Part shown: in pieces, positions 27,413 through 39,300 of the stretch
How the letters are laid out: each line of letters opens with the position of its first letter
How positions within the stretch are numbered: position 1 is the first letter of the stretch
NCBI GenBank assembly: GCA_964370965.1
Contig: CAYJLW010000015.1
Location: 1-64,000 of the forward strand
DNA length: 64,000 bases
Reading direction: 5' to 3'
Origin: CAYJLW01 sp964370965
Lineage (GTDB): Bacteria; Actinomycetota; Acidimicrobiia; UBA2766
Position numbers and translations under genes: made by a program
The notes under the pieces: generated by a model
The model's input: the letters and a program-made list of their open reading frames with translations, nothing else
Databases searched by the model: none
Told to the model about the DNA's origin: nothing

Positions 27413-30307
27413 CGCCGATTCGGACCTTTCCTGGCTGCTCTTCAGGGCGCGGCCGGCGGCGCGGGGCCCGGCTCCGTGGCCGCTGCCTTGCGGGCGGCGG
27501 TGGGGGAGGGTGTCCTCGTCGTGGACGACCTCCAGTGGGTGGATGCCGGTTCCCTCGACGTCGTGACCCGCCTGGCGGGGCGGCTGGCTCTACTGGCCGC
27601 GGTCCGCGAGGAGGACCCGGGCGCCGCTGCGACGCTCGATGCCGCCCGGGAGGCCGGGTTCGCCGTGTTGGCATTGGGCGGCCTGGACGACGCCTGCGCC
27701 GCCGAGATGGCACGGACGCTGCTGCCGGCCGTCACCGAGGAGCATCTGGCGACGATCGTGCGCGGTGCCAGAGGCAACCCGCTCTTCATCGAGGAGCTCG
27801 CTCGGGCCCGTGACGCCCCCGCCGGTCTGCGCGCCGCCTTGTGCTCGCGTATCGGGCGTCTGGGGGCTCCGGCCCGTCACGACCTCGCCCTGTTGGCTCT
27901 CGCCGGACGACCGGTGCGCCGGGGCGAGGTGGGCGAGGTGGCCCCGTCGCTGTTCTCGGAGGACCTGGCCGTCGTCGAGGGCGACGTGGTCGACCTGCGC
28001 CATGCCCTCGTGGGGGAGGTCGCCGTCGAGCTCCTCGATTCGCGGGAACGCATCGCGTTGCACGGCGAACTTGCCGGCCTGCTGGCGGAGGACGGTGAGG
28101 TCGCCCGCCACCTGGCGGCTGGCGGACGGCGGGACGAGGCCCGCCGTCGTGCCATGCGTGCGTCCGAGGTCGCCGAGAGGCCCGGGGACGCAGCCTCGCT
28201 CCTCGCCCTGGCTGCGATGTGCGCTGAGGGTCCCGAGGCCGATGAGCTCCGGCTGCGGGCGGCGGGAGCGCTCCTCGATGCGGGCGACTTCGGCGGGGTC
28301 CTGGAGGTGACCGGCTTCGTCGAGGGGGCCAGCGCCGAGGTCAGGGCCCGCACGTCACTCGTGCGGGGGGAGGCCCTCTGGGAATCCGGCCGAGGTGAAG
28401 ATGCGGAGGCGGCGGTGTCCGCCGGTCTCGTAGAGGTGGCGGGGTCCCGGACCCCCCTGGAGGTGCGCCTCCGTCTCGAGTACGCCCGCCTCATCCGCCT
28501 TGCTTCCTCGGACAGTCTCCGGGGGCGGGCGCTGGCGGAGGAGGCGCTTGTCTTTGCCCGGGAGGTGGGGGTGGAGGAGCCCCGGGCCCTGGTGGAGGCC
28601 GGCTTGGCTCTCATGGGGTCGGGCGATGCCAGCGGCAAGGAGATGCTGGTGCGGGCGCGAGCGGACGCCGTTGCCGTCGGTGAGGCCGCCGTGGAGATCT
28701 ACGCTCTCCAAGGACTCGCCCTGGCGGCCATGGCCGAGGGGCGCTTCGACGAGGCTGAGTCCATGTACTCCGCTTCGTTGGAGACATGCCGCCGCCTCGG
28801 GTTCAGGGGGCGGGAGCGCATGGCTCTTGCCCACCGCCTCTGGCTGGATCTGTTCCGCGGGGACTATGCGCGGGTGCTCGAAGTGGGCGCGGCGCTCCGT
28901 GAGGAGGGGCCCATCGTGCGCAACGAGGACATGGCCCTGGTCACCTATGGGACGGCGCTCATTGACGTGGGGCGTGAGCAGGAGGCGCTCGGCATCGCCC
29001 GCAGTGCTCTGGCGACAGCCGGCGACCGGTTCGGGCGGGAGAGGGCCCATGCGGTGATCGCCGAGGCTGAGTACTGGGGAGGCCGCCCAGCGCGCGCCGT
29101 GACCGTGCTCCATGAGGGATTCCCCGACGGCGTGGGCTTGAAACTGCCGGCGTTCATGGTCGCACCCACATGGGCCTGGTCCGGTCTCGAGCTGGGCCGG
29201 GACGTGGGCGGAACCGACGACAGGTTGGTCCACGCTCTGCTCCTGCCCGAGCTCGCCAGGGAGTTCCAGGCCATCGACCTCCTCCGCGAGGGTGACGGCG
29301 GGGCCGCCGAGGCTGCGGAGCTGTTCGCGTCCGCCGCCGAGGGATGGGCGGGGAGGCTGTTCCGCGCGGAGATGCGGTGCCGGTGGGCCCAGGGGGAGGC
29401 GCTGCGCCGTGCCGGCAGCCTTGACAGCGCACGCGAGGTCCTCGAGGGCGTGGCGGAGCGGGCGCGCAGCCACGGCATGGGGCCCCTCCTCGCCCGCGTC
29501 CGGCGTTCGCTGCGCATGGCCGGCGGTGGGGTCCGCACGCACGGTGCGCGTGCCGGCGCCGGTCTCACCGGGCGTGAGCGGGCGGTCGTCGAGTTGGTGG
29601 GCGCCGGCCTCTCGAACGAGGAGATCGCCCGCCGCCTCGGCGTGGCGTCCTCCACCGTCGCCCGTCACGTCGGCAAGGCGCGGGAGAGGCTCGGCGCCCG
29701 CAGCCGCATCGCGACCGCCGTGGCTGCCGGGACCGCCGTGGCCCGACCACTGGTTGTCCTCAGCGGCGCCGCCGACGAGTTCGGGGCCCGGTGCGCCGTC
29801 CTCGAGGCCCGGGGCTGGATCCGCGTCGAGGGCTGGGTTGTGTCTCCGGGGGACCCCACGGGCTCCGGGGTCGTGCGCACCGGGAGCGTCTCGGGGTTCG
29901 CCGCCACCGCCGAGGTCGTGTTGGCGGCGCTCCGGGGCGAGGCCATCGTGGTGCTGGTGGACGCCGGCGAGGACGTGGCCAGGGCGCTCATCGAGGATCT
30001 CGACCGTCTCGGGACCGTGGAGCACGTCAGGGGGCAGGCGCCCGGCGCCAGTGGCGGCAGCGTGGAGCTCGCAGCGGAGGACCACCGCCTCCTGCGCCTT
30101 CTCGCCAAGGGGCATTCCACCCATGAGGTGGGCAGCGCCCTGCACATGTCGCCCCGTACCGTCCGCCACCGCTTGGCGAAGCTGCGCCAGCGCCTCGGGG
30201 TCTCCTCCAACGCGGAGGCCGTCCTGGCGGTGGGGACCGCCGGGGATTCCGGGGCCCGATCCGGGCTTTCGGCGGCGGGGCCGCATGTCTGCCGAGTCCG
30301 CGATTGA
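27233..30307 (+). CDS. LuxR-type ATPase regulator with two HTH domains (first cassette)
   Basis: This 1024-aa protein starts at GTG. Walker A is GEAGIGKTT (28-36) and Walker B is VLVVDDLQWVD (94-104). A long helical repeat region follows to ~770. A first LuxR HTH begins at ~778 (LTGRERAVVELVGAGLSNEE, with LGVASSTVARHV), then a receiver-like segment at ~838-940 and a second HTH at ~946-996 (HRLLRLLAKGHSTHEV, with LHMSPRTVRHRLAKL). LAL/MalT regulators normally have one HTH, so this looks like a fusion of a LAL regulator with the small pseudo-receiver/HTH protein encoded just upstream. Its TGA stop lies inside the -35 element of the giant 2 promoter. By context it may regulate giant 1, giant 2 or both. 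Confidence 0.85.
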   Translation: MTGCVGRAAELEWIGDALMECEPVLVVGEAGIGKTTLCLQAAAATGRPVVAVAGFRSLTWRRFGPFLAALQGAAGGAGPGSVAAALRAAVGEGVLVVDDLQWVDAGSLDVVTRLAGRLALLAAVREEDPGAAATLDAAREAGFAVLALGGLDDACAAEMARTLLPAVTEEHLATIVRGARGNPLFIEELARARDAPAGLRAALCSRIGRLGAPARHDLALLALAGRPVRRGEVGEVAPSLFSEDLAVVEGDVVDLRHALVGEVAVELLDSRERIALHGELAGLLAEDGEVARHLAAGGRRDEARRRAMRASEVAERPGDAASLLALAAMCAEGPEADELRLRAAGALLDAGDFGGVLEVTGFVEGASAEVRARTSLVRGEALWESGRGEDAEAAVSAGLVEVAGSRTPLEVRLRLEYARLIRLASSDSLRGRALAEEALVFAREVGVEEPRALVEAGLALMGSGDASGKEMLVRARADAVAVGEAAVEIYALQGLALAAMAEGRFDEAESMYSASLETCRRLGFRGRERMALAHRLWLDLFRGDYARVLEVGAALREEGPIVRNEDMALVTYGTALIDVGREQEALGIARSALATAGDRFGRERAHAVIAEAEYWGGRPARAVTVLHEGFPDGVGLKLPAFMVAPTWAWSGLELGRDVGGTDDRLVHALLLPELAREFQAIDLLREGDGGAAEAAELFASAAEGWAGRLFRAEMRCRWAQGEALRRAGSLDSAREVLEGVAERARSHGMGPLLARVRRSLRMAGGGVRTHGARAGAGLTGRERAVVELVGAGLSNEEIARRLGVASSTVARHVGKARERLGARSRIATAVAAGTAVARPLVVLSGAADEFGARCAVLEARGWIRVEGWVVSPGDPTGSGVVRTGSVSGFAATAEVVLAALRGEAIVVLVDAGEDVARALIEDLDRLGTVEHVRGQAPGASGGSVELAAEDHRLLRLLAKGHSTHEVGSALHMSPRTVRHRLAKLRQRLGVSSNAEAVLAVGTAGDSGARSGLSAAGPHVCRVRD

Positions 30308-30332
30308 AGCGATGTGCCCGACTCGTTACGTT
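30304..30332 (+). promoter_or_regulatory. Promoter of giant 2
   Basis: TTGAAG (30304-30309), a 17-bp spacer and TACGTT (30327-30332), identical in both hexamers and spacing to the promoter before giant 3. The upstream bases GTCCGCGATTGAAGCG are also shared. The upstream regulator gene's TGA (30305-30307) lies within the -35. The expected 5' leader is about 55 nt. Confidence 0.65.
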
Positions 30333-30370
30333 TGACACGGGCGTCGGTTCGCGACCGTAGCGGCCCGGCC

Positions 30371-30396
30371 GTCACGGCTGGTAGGAGCGGGTCTTG
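30371..30396 (+). promoter_or_regulatory. Conserved ribosome-binding region and TTG start of giant 2
   Basis: The sequence GTCACGGCTGGTAGGAGCGG leads into TTG 6 nt after GGAG. The same block occurs before giant 3 (48868-48893), and a shorter form before giant 1. Conservation of both the Shine-Dalgarno and the rare TTG codon argues that TTG is the true start. Confidence 0.75.
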
Positions 30397-33300
30397 GGAG
30401 CTGCAGTGTTGAATCGGGGCCGTGTCAGACGCGCGGGGACACCACCGAGGACCGGGGTCCGGGGTGCTCTCGCGGTCGCCGTCGTGCTCGCTCTCCTGAG
30501 CGGGATCGCCCCGGCGGGGGCGAGCGAGTGGGACACCCGGGACGACACCGGGAGCGGTCGGGTGCAGGACTCCTACCCGTACAAGACGGCGGATCCGTCC
30601 CAGAACGACCCCCTCGGCTTCCCGTACCGTTCGGGCGCCTCCTACGTGGCCTGGTACCTCGCCGACAGCGGGGTGACGGTCCACGCCGAGATGCCCGGCG
30701 TGGACGGCCCCGCACCCGTGCGCTTCGCCACCGGGCCTGGATACGGCAGCGACGACGCCTCGTGGACGGCGTCGATGTGGCGCCTCGGATTCCACGTCCG
30801 GGACGACTCCGCCGCCCGCCTGGGAGACGTCTACGTGAATCCCGACGGCAACTGGATCGGCGTCGTGTACGAGGTGAAGAACGGCTGGATCACCGTCGCC
30901 GGCTACGAGGTGGGCGACCAGCGGGCCGCCGACACGTTCGGGATCGCCCAGGTGAGGGTCGCGAAAGGCGACTGCGCCTGCGTCGTGGACGTCTTCAACA
31001 CCCCCATCGCGTCGTCCCAGGGCGGCGTGAACGTGACGGAGGAGACAGTGCAGGAGAAGATCCGCACCTACCCCTCGGACACCGCCCGGGAGGTGAGCCC
31101 CCCGGCGGTGGACGCCGGCGGGACGATGTCGGGGCGGGTGAGCACGGACGGGGAGGCATTCGTCGCCTACGGGGAGGGCACCCCCGGGGTGTCGTTCCCC
31201 GAGGGGGGCCCCTTCGACGTCGCTGACCAGGATCCGACCCTTCCGCACCCTTACCGCTTCGTTCTCTACAACCGCACGTTCGGCGGTGGGCTCGCCTACC
31301 TCCCCGGCCAGGGCGCCCCCGGGGCGAACGGCGGAACCGACAACGGCCTCGCCATGAGCCCGAACCTCGACCGCATGGCGTGGTCGACGCGCGATGCCCT
31401 GCTCCCCGAGGACACCTGCCCCGACGGGTCGCCCTTGGCCGAGACGATCTACGACGGCCAGGGCTTCGCCACGACGCTCTCCCACTTGGGGATCTTCTAC
31501 GGCTCGATCTTCGTCGTCGGCGCAGGCGGAATGCACGTGAACGCCGAACCCCGCCTCAACGGGCACACCAGCCCGGACTGGTGGGGCTCGGGGGACACGA
31601 TCATGCTCTGCGTCGGGGAGAAGGTGGTCAGTCCCCGCGACGTGTACGTTACGGACCTCCGCACGGGGCGGTCCTTCATCGCCACACCGCCGCAGCTCAA
31701 CTCCGACCCCGCTTCCGGCCAGGAGTCCAGCCTGAGTGGCCTGGGGGTGGTCTCCGACAGCGGTGTCGTCGAGGTGAGCGCCACGGTCCGGGCGTCGTAC
31801 GGCTACCCGGACGACAACCCGAACGCCTACCTCCCGTCACCCCTCCCGGAGCGGGCCGGGCGGGCGATCAACATCCTGGTCGGCGGCGCCTCCGGGTGGA
31901 TGGAGAACTGGGCGCTGAACGTCACCTGGTGGGTCTTCACGTATATCGCCTCGGTGCAGGAGACCCTCGACGAGATCTCCGTGGACATGTGGGCGACATG
32001 GCCGACTCCCCTCGGCGGCGCGGACTGCGACATGGTCGAGTTCCTGATCTGGCGCTGCACGGGATCCGTGGACTTCTGGGCGCGCAACAAGGGGCCGTGG
32101 CGCAGCGTCGCGGGCACCTACGACGTCACGGCCCCGGCCGGGACGTGGAACGAGCTCCCGGACCAGGCTCGCTACGTGGTGGTGACGCCCGCCACGGGCG
32201 ACGTGCGACCCGCGCCCACAGCGGACGACTCCCTGGGGGTGTACCCCAACAACTCCCCGGAGAACCTCACCCCGAACGGCCGCTGGTGGCACAGGGCGTG
32301 GTGGAACGACGCCTGGAACGACGGCAGCGGGGTGTGCCTGGAGAGCGTGCAGTCCGGGGAGCGCTACGACTGCCGGCCGATGATGGACGGCGGCCCCGTG
32401 GGCGACGGCCCGGTGGGCCCGAACGACGACGGCGAGTTCCTCGCCACGTACTCCACCCCCGGCGGGGACTACGTCACGGTGTGGCGTCCGGGGAGCAGCG
32501 GCAAGCTCGAGATGGCCTCGGCTGTGCTCCTCCCCACGGTGAGCGACGGGGGCGGCACCTGGGAGGTGTGCCACCTCGGCGGCGTGAGCATGAAGACGCC
32601 GGAGGGGCGCCGCACCCTGGCCACCTACTGCCGGGGTTCCCAGCGGCGTTTCGCCATCATCGAGGTCCCCGACCAGCGGGCGGGGCGGGACGCGACTTCG
32701 CTGGCGGGCGGCTCCGGGGTGACCCGGGGTCAGGGCGTGGTGGCCGGAGGCGGCCGCTGGGAGGTGGGCACGCGGGTGGCCACGGAGCACGGCGGGGAGC
32801 TGCAGGGTTCCCGTCAGGGCCTCATGGGTGTGGCGGTGAAGCGCGACACTGGCGACGCCGTGCCCACGGGGGCGGCGTTCTACGAGCTCTCGTCTCCGTC
32901 GCGGCGCTGGCGGGTGCTGGGGCGCAAGTTCGACGAGCTCAGCGTGGACACCGCCCGCCAGGCGTACCGCCTGGAGCGCCCGGGGAGCGCCGCGGTGCTG
33001 CGGGGGCCCTGTGACGTGTACTCGCTGCCGAACACCGGGGGAAAGCAGCCGTTCCTCACGGACCCGCCCGTGGACCGGCGGGGGACGTATTGCACGTGGA
33101 CGTTCACGGAGGGTTCGCCGAGCGGCCACGGCGGCGGCGACGCGCAGTTCTCCCTGGAGGTGAGGCGGGCCAACGGGGGGCCGGTGGTGCTGGACGTGCC
33201 CCGCACGGCGGTGCCACTCGGGCCCAGCAACCAGCTCCTCGTGGACGCGGCGGGGTACGACAAGCCGCTCTCGGCGCTGGGCCGGCGATTGGAGAGGGCG

Positions 33301-36300
33301 GCGAAGAACCTGGCGGCGGGCCTCGTGGACGACCTCGCCGACGACGTGGCGGGTGTCGAGGTCGAGTACGAGGTGCAGGAGATGATGGCCCGCCTCGACC
33401 CGTGGATCGACCACCAGCTCGCCGAGCTCAAGGGCGTCGCCCTGGAGTGGGTGGACCAGATCCCCCCCTGGCTGGAGAAGCACGTCTTCACCCCTCTGGT
33501 CGAGATGGTCACCAGGTTCGTGAACCGCTGGGGCCTGAACTTCCAGGCCGTCAAGGACGACGTGAAGGGGTTCTTCGAGCAGCCCCTGCAGGTTCTGGAG
33601 GACTTTTGCGCCGGCGTCGTCGCGACGGGCGGGGATCTCGGCGACGCCCTGACGGCGATGTTCGACAACCCCTACCTATCCGCGGGCATGGGGGCGGCCG
33701 GGTTCGACGTCAACGACCAGGCCGTCCTCACGGGTCTGGTCGAGGGCTTCACCGGCGAGATCCAGGACATCTGTGGCACGCTGGGGGAGGAGGCGAGGCA
33801 GGCGCTGGAGGACGCGATCAGCCAGTACGTCGACGGGCCCCTCGATCTCCTCGCGACCCGGTTCGAGGACGCCAAGACGGTCGTCACGGGCCAGATGGAG
33901 GCGCGGGTCAACGACCTCCGCGCCCTCGTGAACGGGGCGATCGACTCACTGCGGGCCGAGATCGTGGCCTTCGACCTGACTCCGCTCAAGGACGTCCCGA
34001 TCGACATCTCGTCCTGCCCGACACATGGTGAGCCGGGCTACGACCCGAACTGCCGCATCGACCTGGTCCGCGATTGGGCCCGCCAGATCCTGAAGGGGGC
34101 ACACGACTGGGTGCTCGACCTCGTCTACGAGGACGACCCGAACTACGACTACCACAACCCCAGCGGATGCGACTCCTCCGGCACCCGACTCCTCAAGATC
34201 GTCCACTGCGCCGTCGACTGGGCCCACGCCGTCTGGACGGAAGGCTTCACGGCCCAGCTCCAACCTCTGGACGAGGCCATCCAGGGCGTCGCCGCCGGGA
34301 TCGCCGGGATCACCACCAACGACGACTACGACCAGCTCTTCCACTGCGCCGCCGGCCTCACAAGCGCTCTCGACCTCCTGTCGACCTCGTGGTGGGAAGC
34401 CGTCCTGGAGCCCGTGATCAGCCTCTTGAGCGGCGGGTGGCTGAACTGGTTCTCCGGCGCCGAGCGGGACGACCCGGCTCTGCTGCAGCACGCCGTGGAG
34501 TGCATCCTGCCCACCCCGGGCGGGTGGTGGCCGAACGACGCCGACTGGCTCACGCTGGGGCCCTGGACGACCGAGCAGGTCTCGCGGTTCTTCTACGCCG
34601 CGCTCGACTTCGTCTCCAACGTCCTCGCAGACCAGCTTTCGCGCGTCACCGTCGACGGCGGCGACGTGAACGCGGTCGGCCAGGCCGTCGTGCAACTCCT
34701 CGTGAACCTCACGAAGAAGACGATCACCCTCGACGGCCAACCCCTGCCCGACAACTACTTCGAGGCCCTGGAGGAGAAGCTCTCCGGCGGAGCCGACGAC
34801 GTCTCCTGGGAGCAGATCTGGGGGTTCCTCACCGACGGCGTGGACGGCTTCACGGGGGCCGGGATGTCGGACTGGGAGAGCATCCAGTCGGGCATGCGCT
34901 GCGCCGAGGTGACCTATAACCCGAACTGGTGGTACGACCACGCTCCCGACGCCGTGAAGAACGCCTTCGACCTCGCCCTGTTTCTGGAGGGCTGCAAGAA
35001 GGGCGGGTTTGTGCAGGGGACCCTGAGGTACCTCCTGGAGGACCCCGCCCAGTTCCTCGGCCAGCCCCTTGAGGCGCGTTTCGAGTACCTGTGGACGAAC
35101 CCGAAGGGCATCGGCTCTCACCTCCACCGCCTCCTGGACGTCGTGGAGAGACGCCTCGTCTCCTACGTGCAGTCCATCCTGCCCGACAAGCTGAGGGAAC
35201 TGGGGGGCTGGATCCGCTCCGCCGGGACAGACCGTCAGGGTGAGATCGAGACCGCCCTGCGCTACGAGCTCGAGCTGCTCATGGACCTCCTCCAAGGGGA
35301 GGCGGGGGCGGCGAACCCGGTGGAGGAGGCCGTGAACGGAGCGGCGAACCGGGTCGCGGGCGCGCTCGACCGTCTGGCCTGGGCGATCGAGGTGCAGGCG
35401 GCGCAGCCGTGGTTGCGGGAAGTCGCCCAGCTCATCAGGTGGGCGAACGTGCGTCTCAGCCAGGCGGTCGCCGCGGTGGCCACGGTCGTGCAGACGGTGC
35501 GCGACTGGATCGCGGGCCTCGGCTTGCCCGCCGAGCTGGAGGCGGCGATCTTCGGCCTCCTGGACGACATCATGGACGCCGTCACCGGCGCCGCCGAGTG
35601 GGTGGAGAACAACGCCCTGGAGCCCATGGAGACCCAGCTCGACACGCTTCTGCGCATGGCGTTCGGCTCGATCGCCGCCGCCATCCGGGCGCAGAAGGCC
35701 TCGGTGTACGACCTGCGCGACAGCCTGATCGGCAAGTTCCGCGCCTGGCTGGTGGAGTGGGCGGACAAGGTGGCGCGTTCCTGCGGGGAGGGCCACGCCA
35801 AGCTCCCCGGCGAGCCGTCCGGGGTGTGCGACATCGTGACCGAGCCCGTGGACACGGTCTTCGACGCGGGCGTGAACTGGATCGCGGGGGCGATAGAGGA
35901 CATCGCGGACGTGATCGAGGGCCGGGTGTCGGGTGCCCCGCGCACGATCCGCAAGTACGTGGACGAGCTGAACTGCGAGCTCGTCCTCTACGTCTACGAC
36001 ATCCAGGCCCAAGTGGAGGGGATGTGTGAACGCATCAACGCCGGCCTCCCGCCCTTCGAGGTGAAGAAGTCCTCCGAGTCGTTGCTGAACCTCCTCACGT
36101 CCAAGGGTGAGGAGCTCCAGAAGTGGATCCTGGACGAGCTCGCCAACGCGTCCCGGGCGATCAGGGGCTTCGACCTGGAGTCCGAGGAGATGTGGGCGCA
36201 GATGGACGCCACGGTGGCGTCCGGGATGCAGTTCGCCATGTTCGCCGTGGACCCGGAGGTCCGCGAGGCCTTGGGTGAGTACCTCCGCCACGCCCTCTCG

Positions 36301-39300
36301 CGGGTGGCCCGCTGGGTGGAGCCCATGAGCGACGAGCAGGCGTTGCGGGCAGTCGGCGAGGACCTCGGCCTGCCCGACCTGTACCGGGTGATCCAGGACC
36401 AGATCGCCGAGGTCGTCCCGTTCATCCGCGCCCAGGTGTACGACATCTTGGGAAACCTCCCGAACGTGGACGGCCTCGCCTTCGACCTGCGGGCGGCGAC
36501 TTCCCTGGCGGACGTGGTGAGCTCCTTCGGGACCTTCGGCGACTACCTGCTCACCTGGGTGATCGAGACCGTCGACGACGTCACGGGGAACTTCCTGAAC
36601 CTGAACGCGAAGGTGGCGGGCGCGATCGGGGACTCGGTGCTGCGGGTGGCGGAGAACACTCTGCGGGTGGTGATCGACGGGATCGTGAACGTGTTCCGTT
36701 TCGTGGTCTGGGCGCACGAGTACACCTTCGAGAAGGTCATGACGCCTCTCATCGCCCTGGGTGAGGTGCCCGACGTGTGGGGGGCGCCCGGTTTCGGGGA
36801 GGTCGAGGCGGACGCCACGTTCGCCGGTGACGTCCGCCTGGACATGCGCTTCGCCCAGGATCACGCCACAGCCCCGGTGGGCGGGGCTGTGGCGGCCTAC
36901 CCGAGGGTGTCGCACCCCGGAGAGTGGTACGTGGTCTCGTCGAGCTCGTTCCAGGCGGGGACCTTCACCCAGCCGGACCGCACCCTGGAGGAGCTCGACG
37001 GCAACGCCGGGACCCTCGACGTCACGGGGTTCTGCAACGTCTATCGGGCGAGCGGGCCGAACCTCTCTGACGCCACAGCTCTCGTTTCCTCGGGGGACTG
37101 CCAGTGGGTCGTGGACGGCTTCGACCACGACCTGCGGCTCGACGGGCCGCTGCCCGAGTGGGCCGGGGGGGAGACTGCGTTGGTGTCCGGCACAGAGGTC
37201 GTCACCCTCGGGCGGCCCTCGCTGCTCGGGCCCTTGTGGGCTCGACTCATGGCCCAGTGGGTCGCCGGTGCCGAGGACGTGGTCGCTGTCGTGGCCGACG
37301 AGGACACCGCCGGGGACGGGACCCTGCCCGAGCTCGTGTCGGCCACGGCGTCCGGCGGCGTGGGGGACGCCGCCAGCGACCAGGTCGGCGGGGTGAGCCC
37401 CGACGGCCGCTACGTGGCGTTCTCCTCGTCGGCGGGGAACCTCGTGGCCGGTGACGGCAACGGGGAGTGCGACGTGTTCCTGCGCGACCGCGGGACGGGC
37501 GCCACGACGGCGGTGAGCACGACGCCCGGGGGGACGACCGCGTCCGGGTGCTCGTACCTCCCGGCGACGAGTCGGGACGGCAACGTCGTGGCGTTCACGT
37601 CGTGGGCACCCGACCTCGTGGCAGGCGACGGCAACCCCGAGCGGGACGTCTTCGTGCGCGACCTCGCCTCGGGGGCGACGGAGCGCGTGAGCGTGCCCGC
37701 CGGCGGCGGGGAGGCCGACGCCTGGAGCTTCGAGCCGGTGCTCAGCGGTGACGGCCGCTACGTGGCCTTCGTGTCCCCGGCGGGCAACCTCGTCGCCGGC
37801 GACACCAACGGGGCGCCCGACGCGTTCGTCGTCGACCGCGCGACGGGGACGATCGAGCGGGTGAGTGTGGCTCCCGACGGCGGTGAGCTCCCGGGCGGCA
37901 TCTGGTGGGGAGCCCCAGTGGATCCGTTCCCCTGGGGCACGTCGATCGGCATGAGCGACGACGCCAACCGGGTCGTGTTCAGCGTCGACGGCGCCGTGTA
38001 CGTGCGCGACCGCGGCGCCGGGACGACCCAGCGGGTGGACGTGAACGACGACGGCGACGCCTCCGACGGCGCTTCCGTACGACCCACGATCAGCGGGAAC
38101 GGCCGGTACGTGGTGTTCGCCTCCGACGCGGGCAACCTCTCAGGGAACGGGGAGGCGCCGGACACGAACGGCTTCGTCGACATGTTCCGGAGGGACCTCA
38201 CCGAGGGCCGCACCCGGATCGTGAGCCGGTCCGCGGCCGGCCAGTCCGACGGAACGTCCGGCGACTCCACCCCGGCGGCGGCGATGGGCGTCGACGGCCG
38301 CTGGGTGGTCTTCGAGTCCACGGCCACGAACCTCGCCGCCGTCCCGGGCAACGGGCAACGCCAGGTGTACGCCCGCGACATGGACTCCGCCGACGTGCGG
38401 CTCCTGAGCCTGACCGCAGGGGGCGCTCCGGGGGGCGCGGGCAGTGGCGGGATCCGCATCGGCGAGGACAACACGGTGGCGTTCGTCTCCGAGGCCGCCG
38501 ATCTCGCCGGAGGCGACGCGAACGGCGTCACGGACGTCTTCGTGAGCGACGTCCTGGCCTCGGGGGGGCCGTCCTGGCTCCTGGAGGACCTCGTACGCTG
38601 GGTGGAGCGGGTCGGCGAGGGCTATTTCGCGGATCCCGCGGGTCGTCCCGCCCACGACGCCACCGAGCGCTGGGTAGAGGACAACCTCGGGATCCGGGGC
38701 CGTTTCTCGCCCGAGCTCGTGTCGGCGACGGCGACGGGGGGGGCCGGCGGGGCCGCCAGCCACCAGGTGGGCGGGGTGAGCCCGGACGGCCGCTACGTGG
38801 TGTTCTCCTCGGAGGCGGAGGATCTCGTGGCCGGTGACGGCAACGCCAAGCGTGACGTCTTCGTGCGCGACCGCTTCGCTCGTACGACCGCGGCGTTGAG
38901 CACGACTCCAGGGGGTGCCACGGGCGGCGGGCACTCGGCGCGGCCAGCGATGAGCCGGGACGGCACCGCGGTGACGTTCGCCTCGTCGGCGCCGGACCTC
39001 GTGGCGGGGGACACGAACGCCGAGACGGACATCTTCGTGCGGGACCTCGCCTCGGGTGCCATGGAGCGTGTGAACGTGCCGGCGGCTGGCGGCGAGTCCG
39101 ACGGCGTGAGCACCGAGCCCGTGGTGAGTGGCGATGGCCGCCATGTGGCGTTCCTGTCCGTCGCCGGGAATCTCGTGGCGGGGGACACCAACAGCGCCTT
39201 CGACGTCTTCGTCGCCGACCGCGCAGTGGGCACCTTGGAGCGGGTGAGCGTCGCGGACGACGGCAGCGAACTCCCGCTCGGGGCGTCGTATGCGGCGCCG

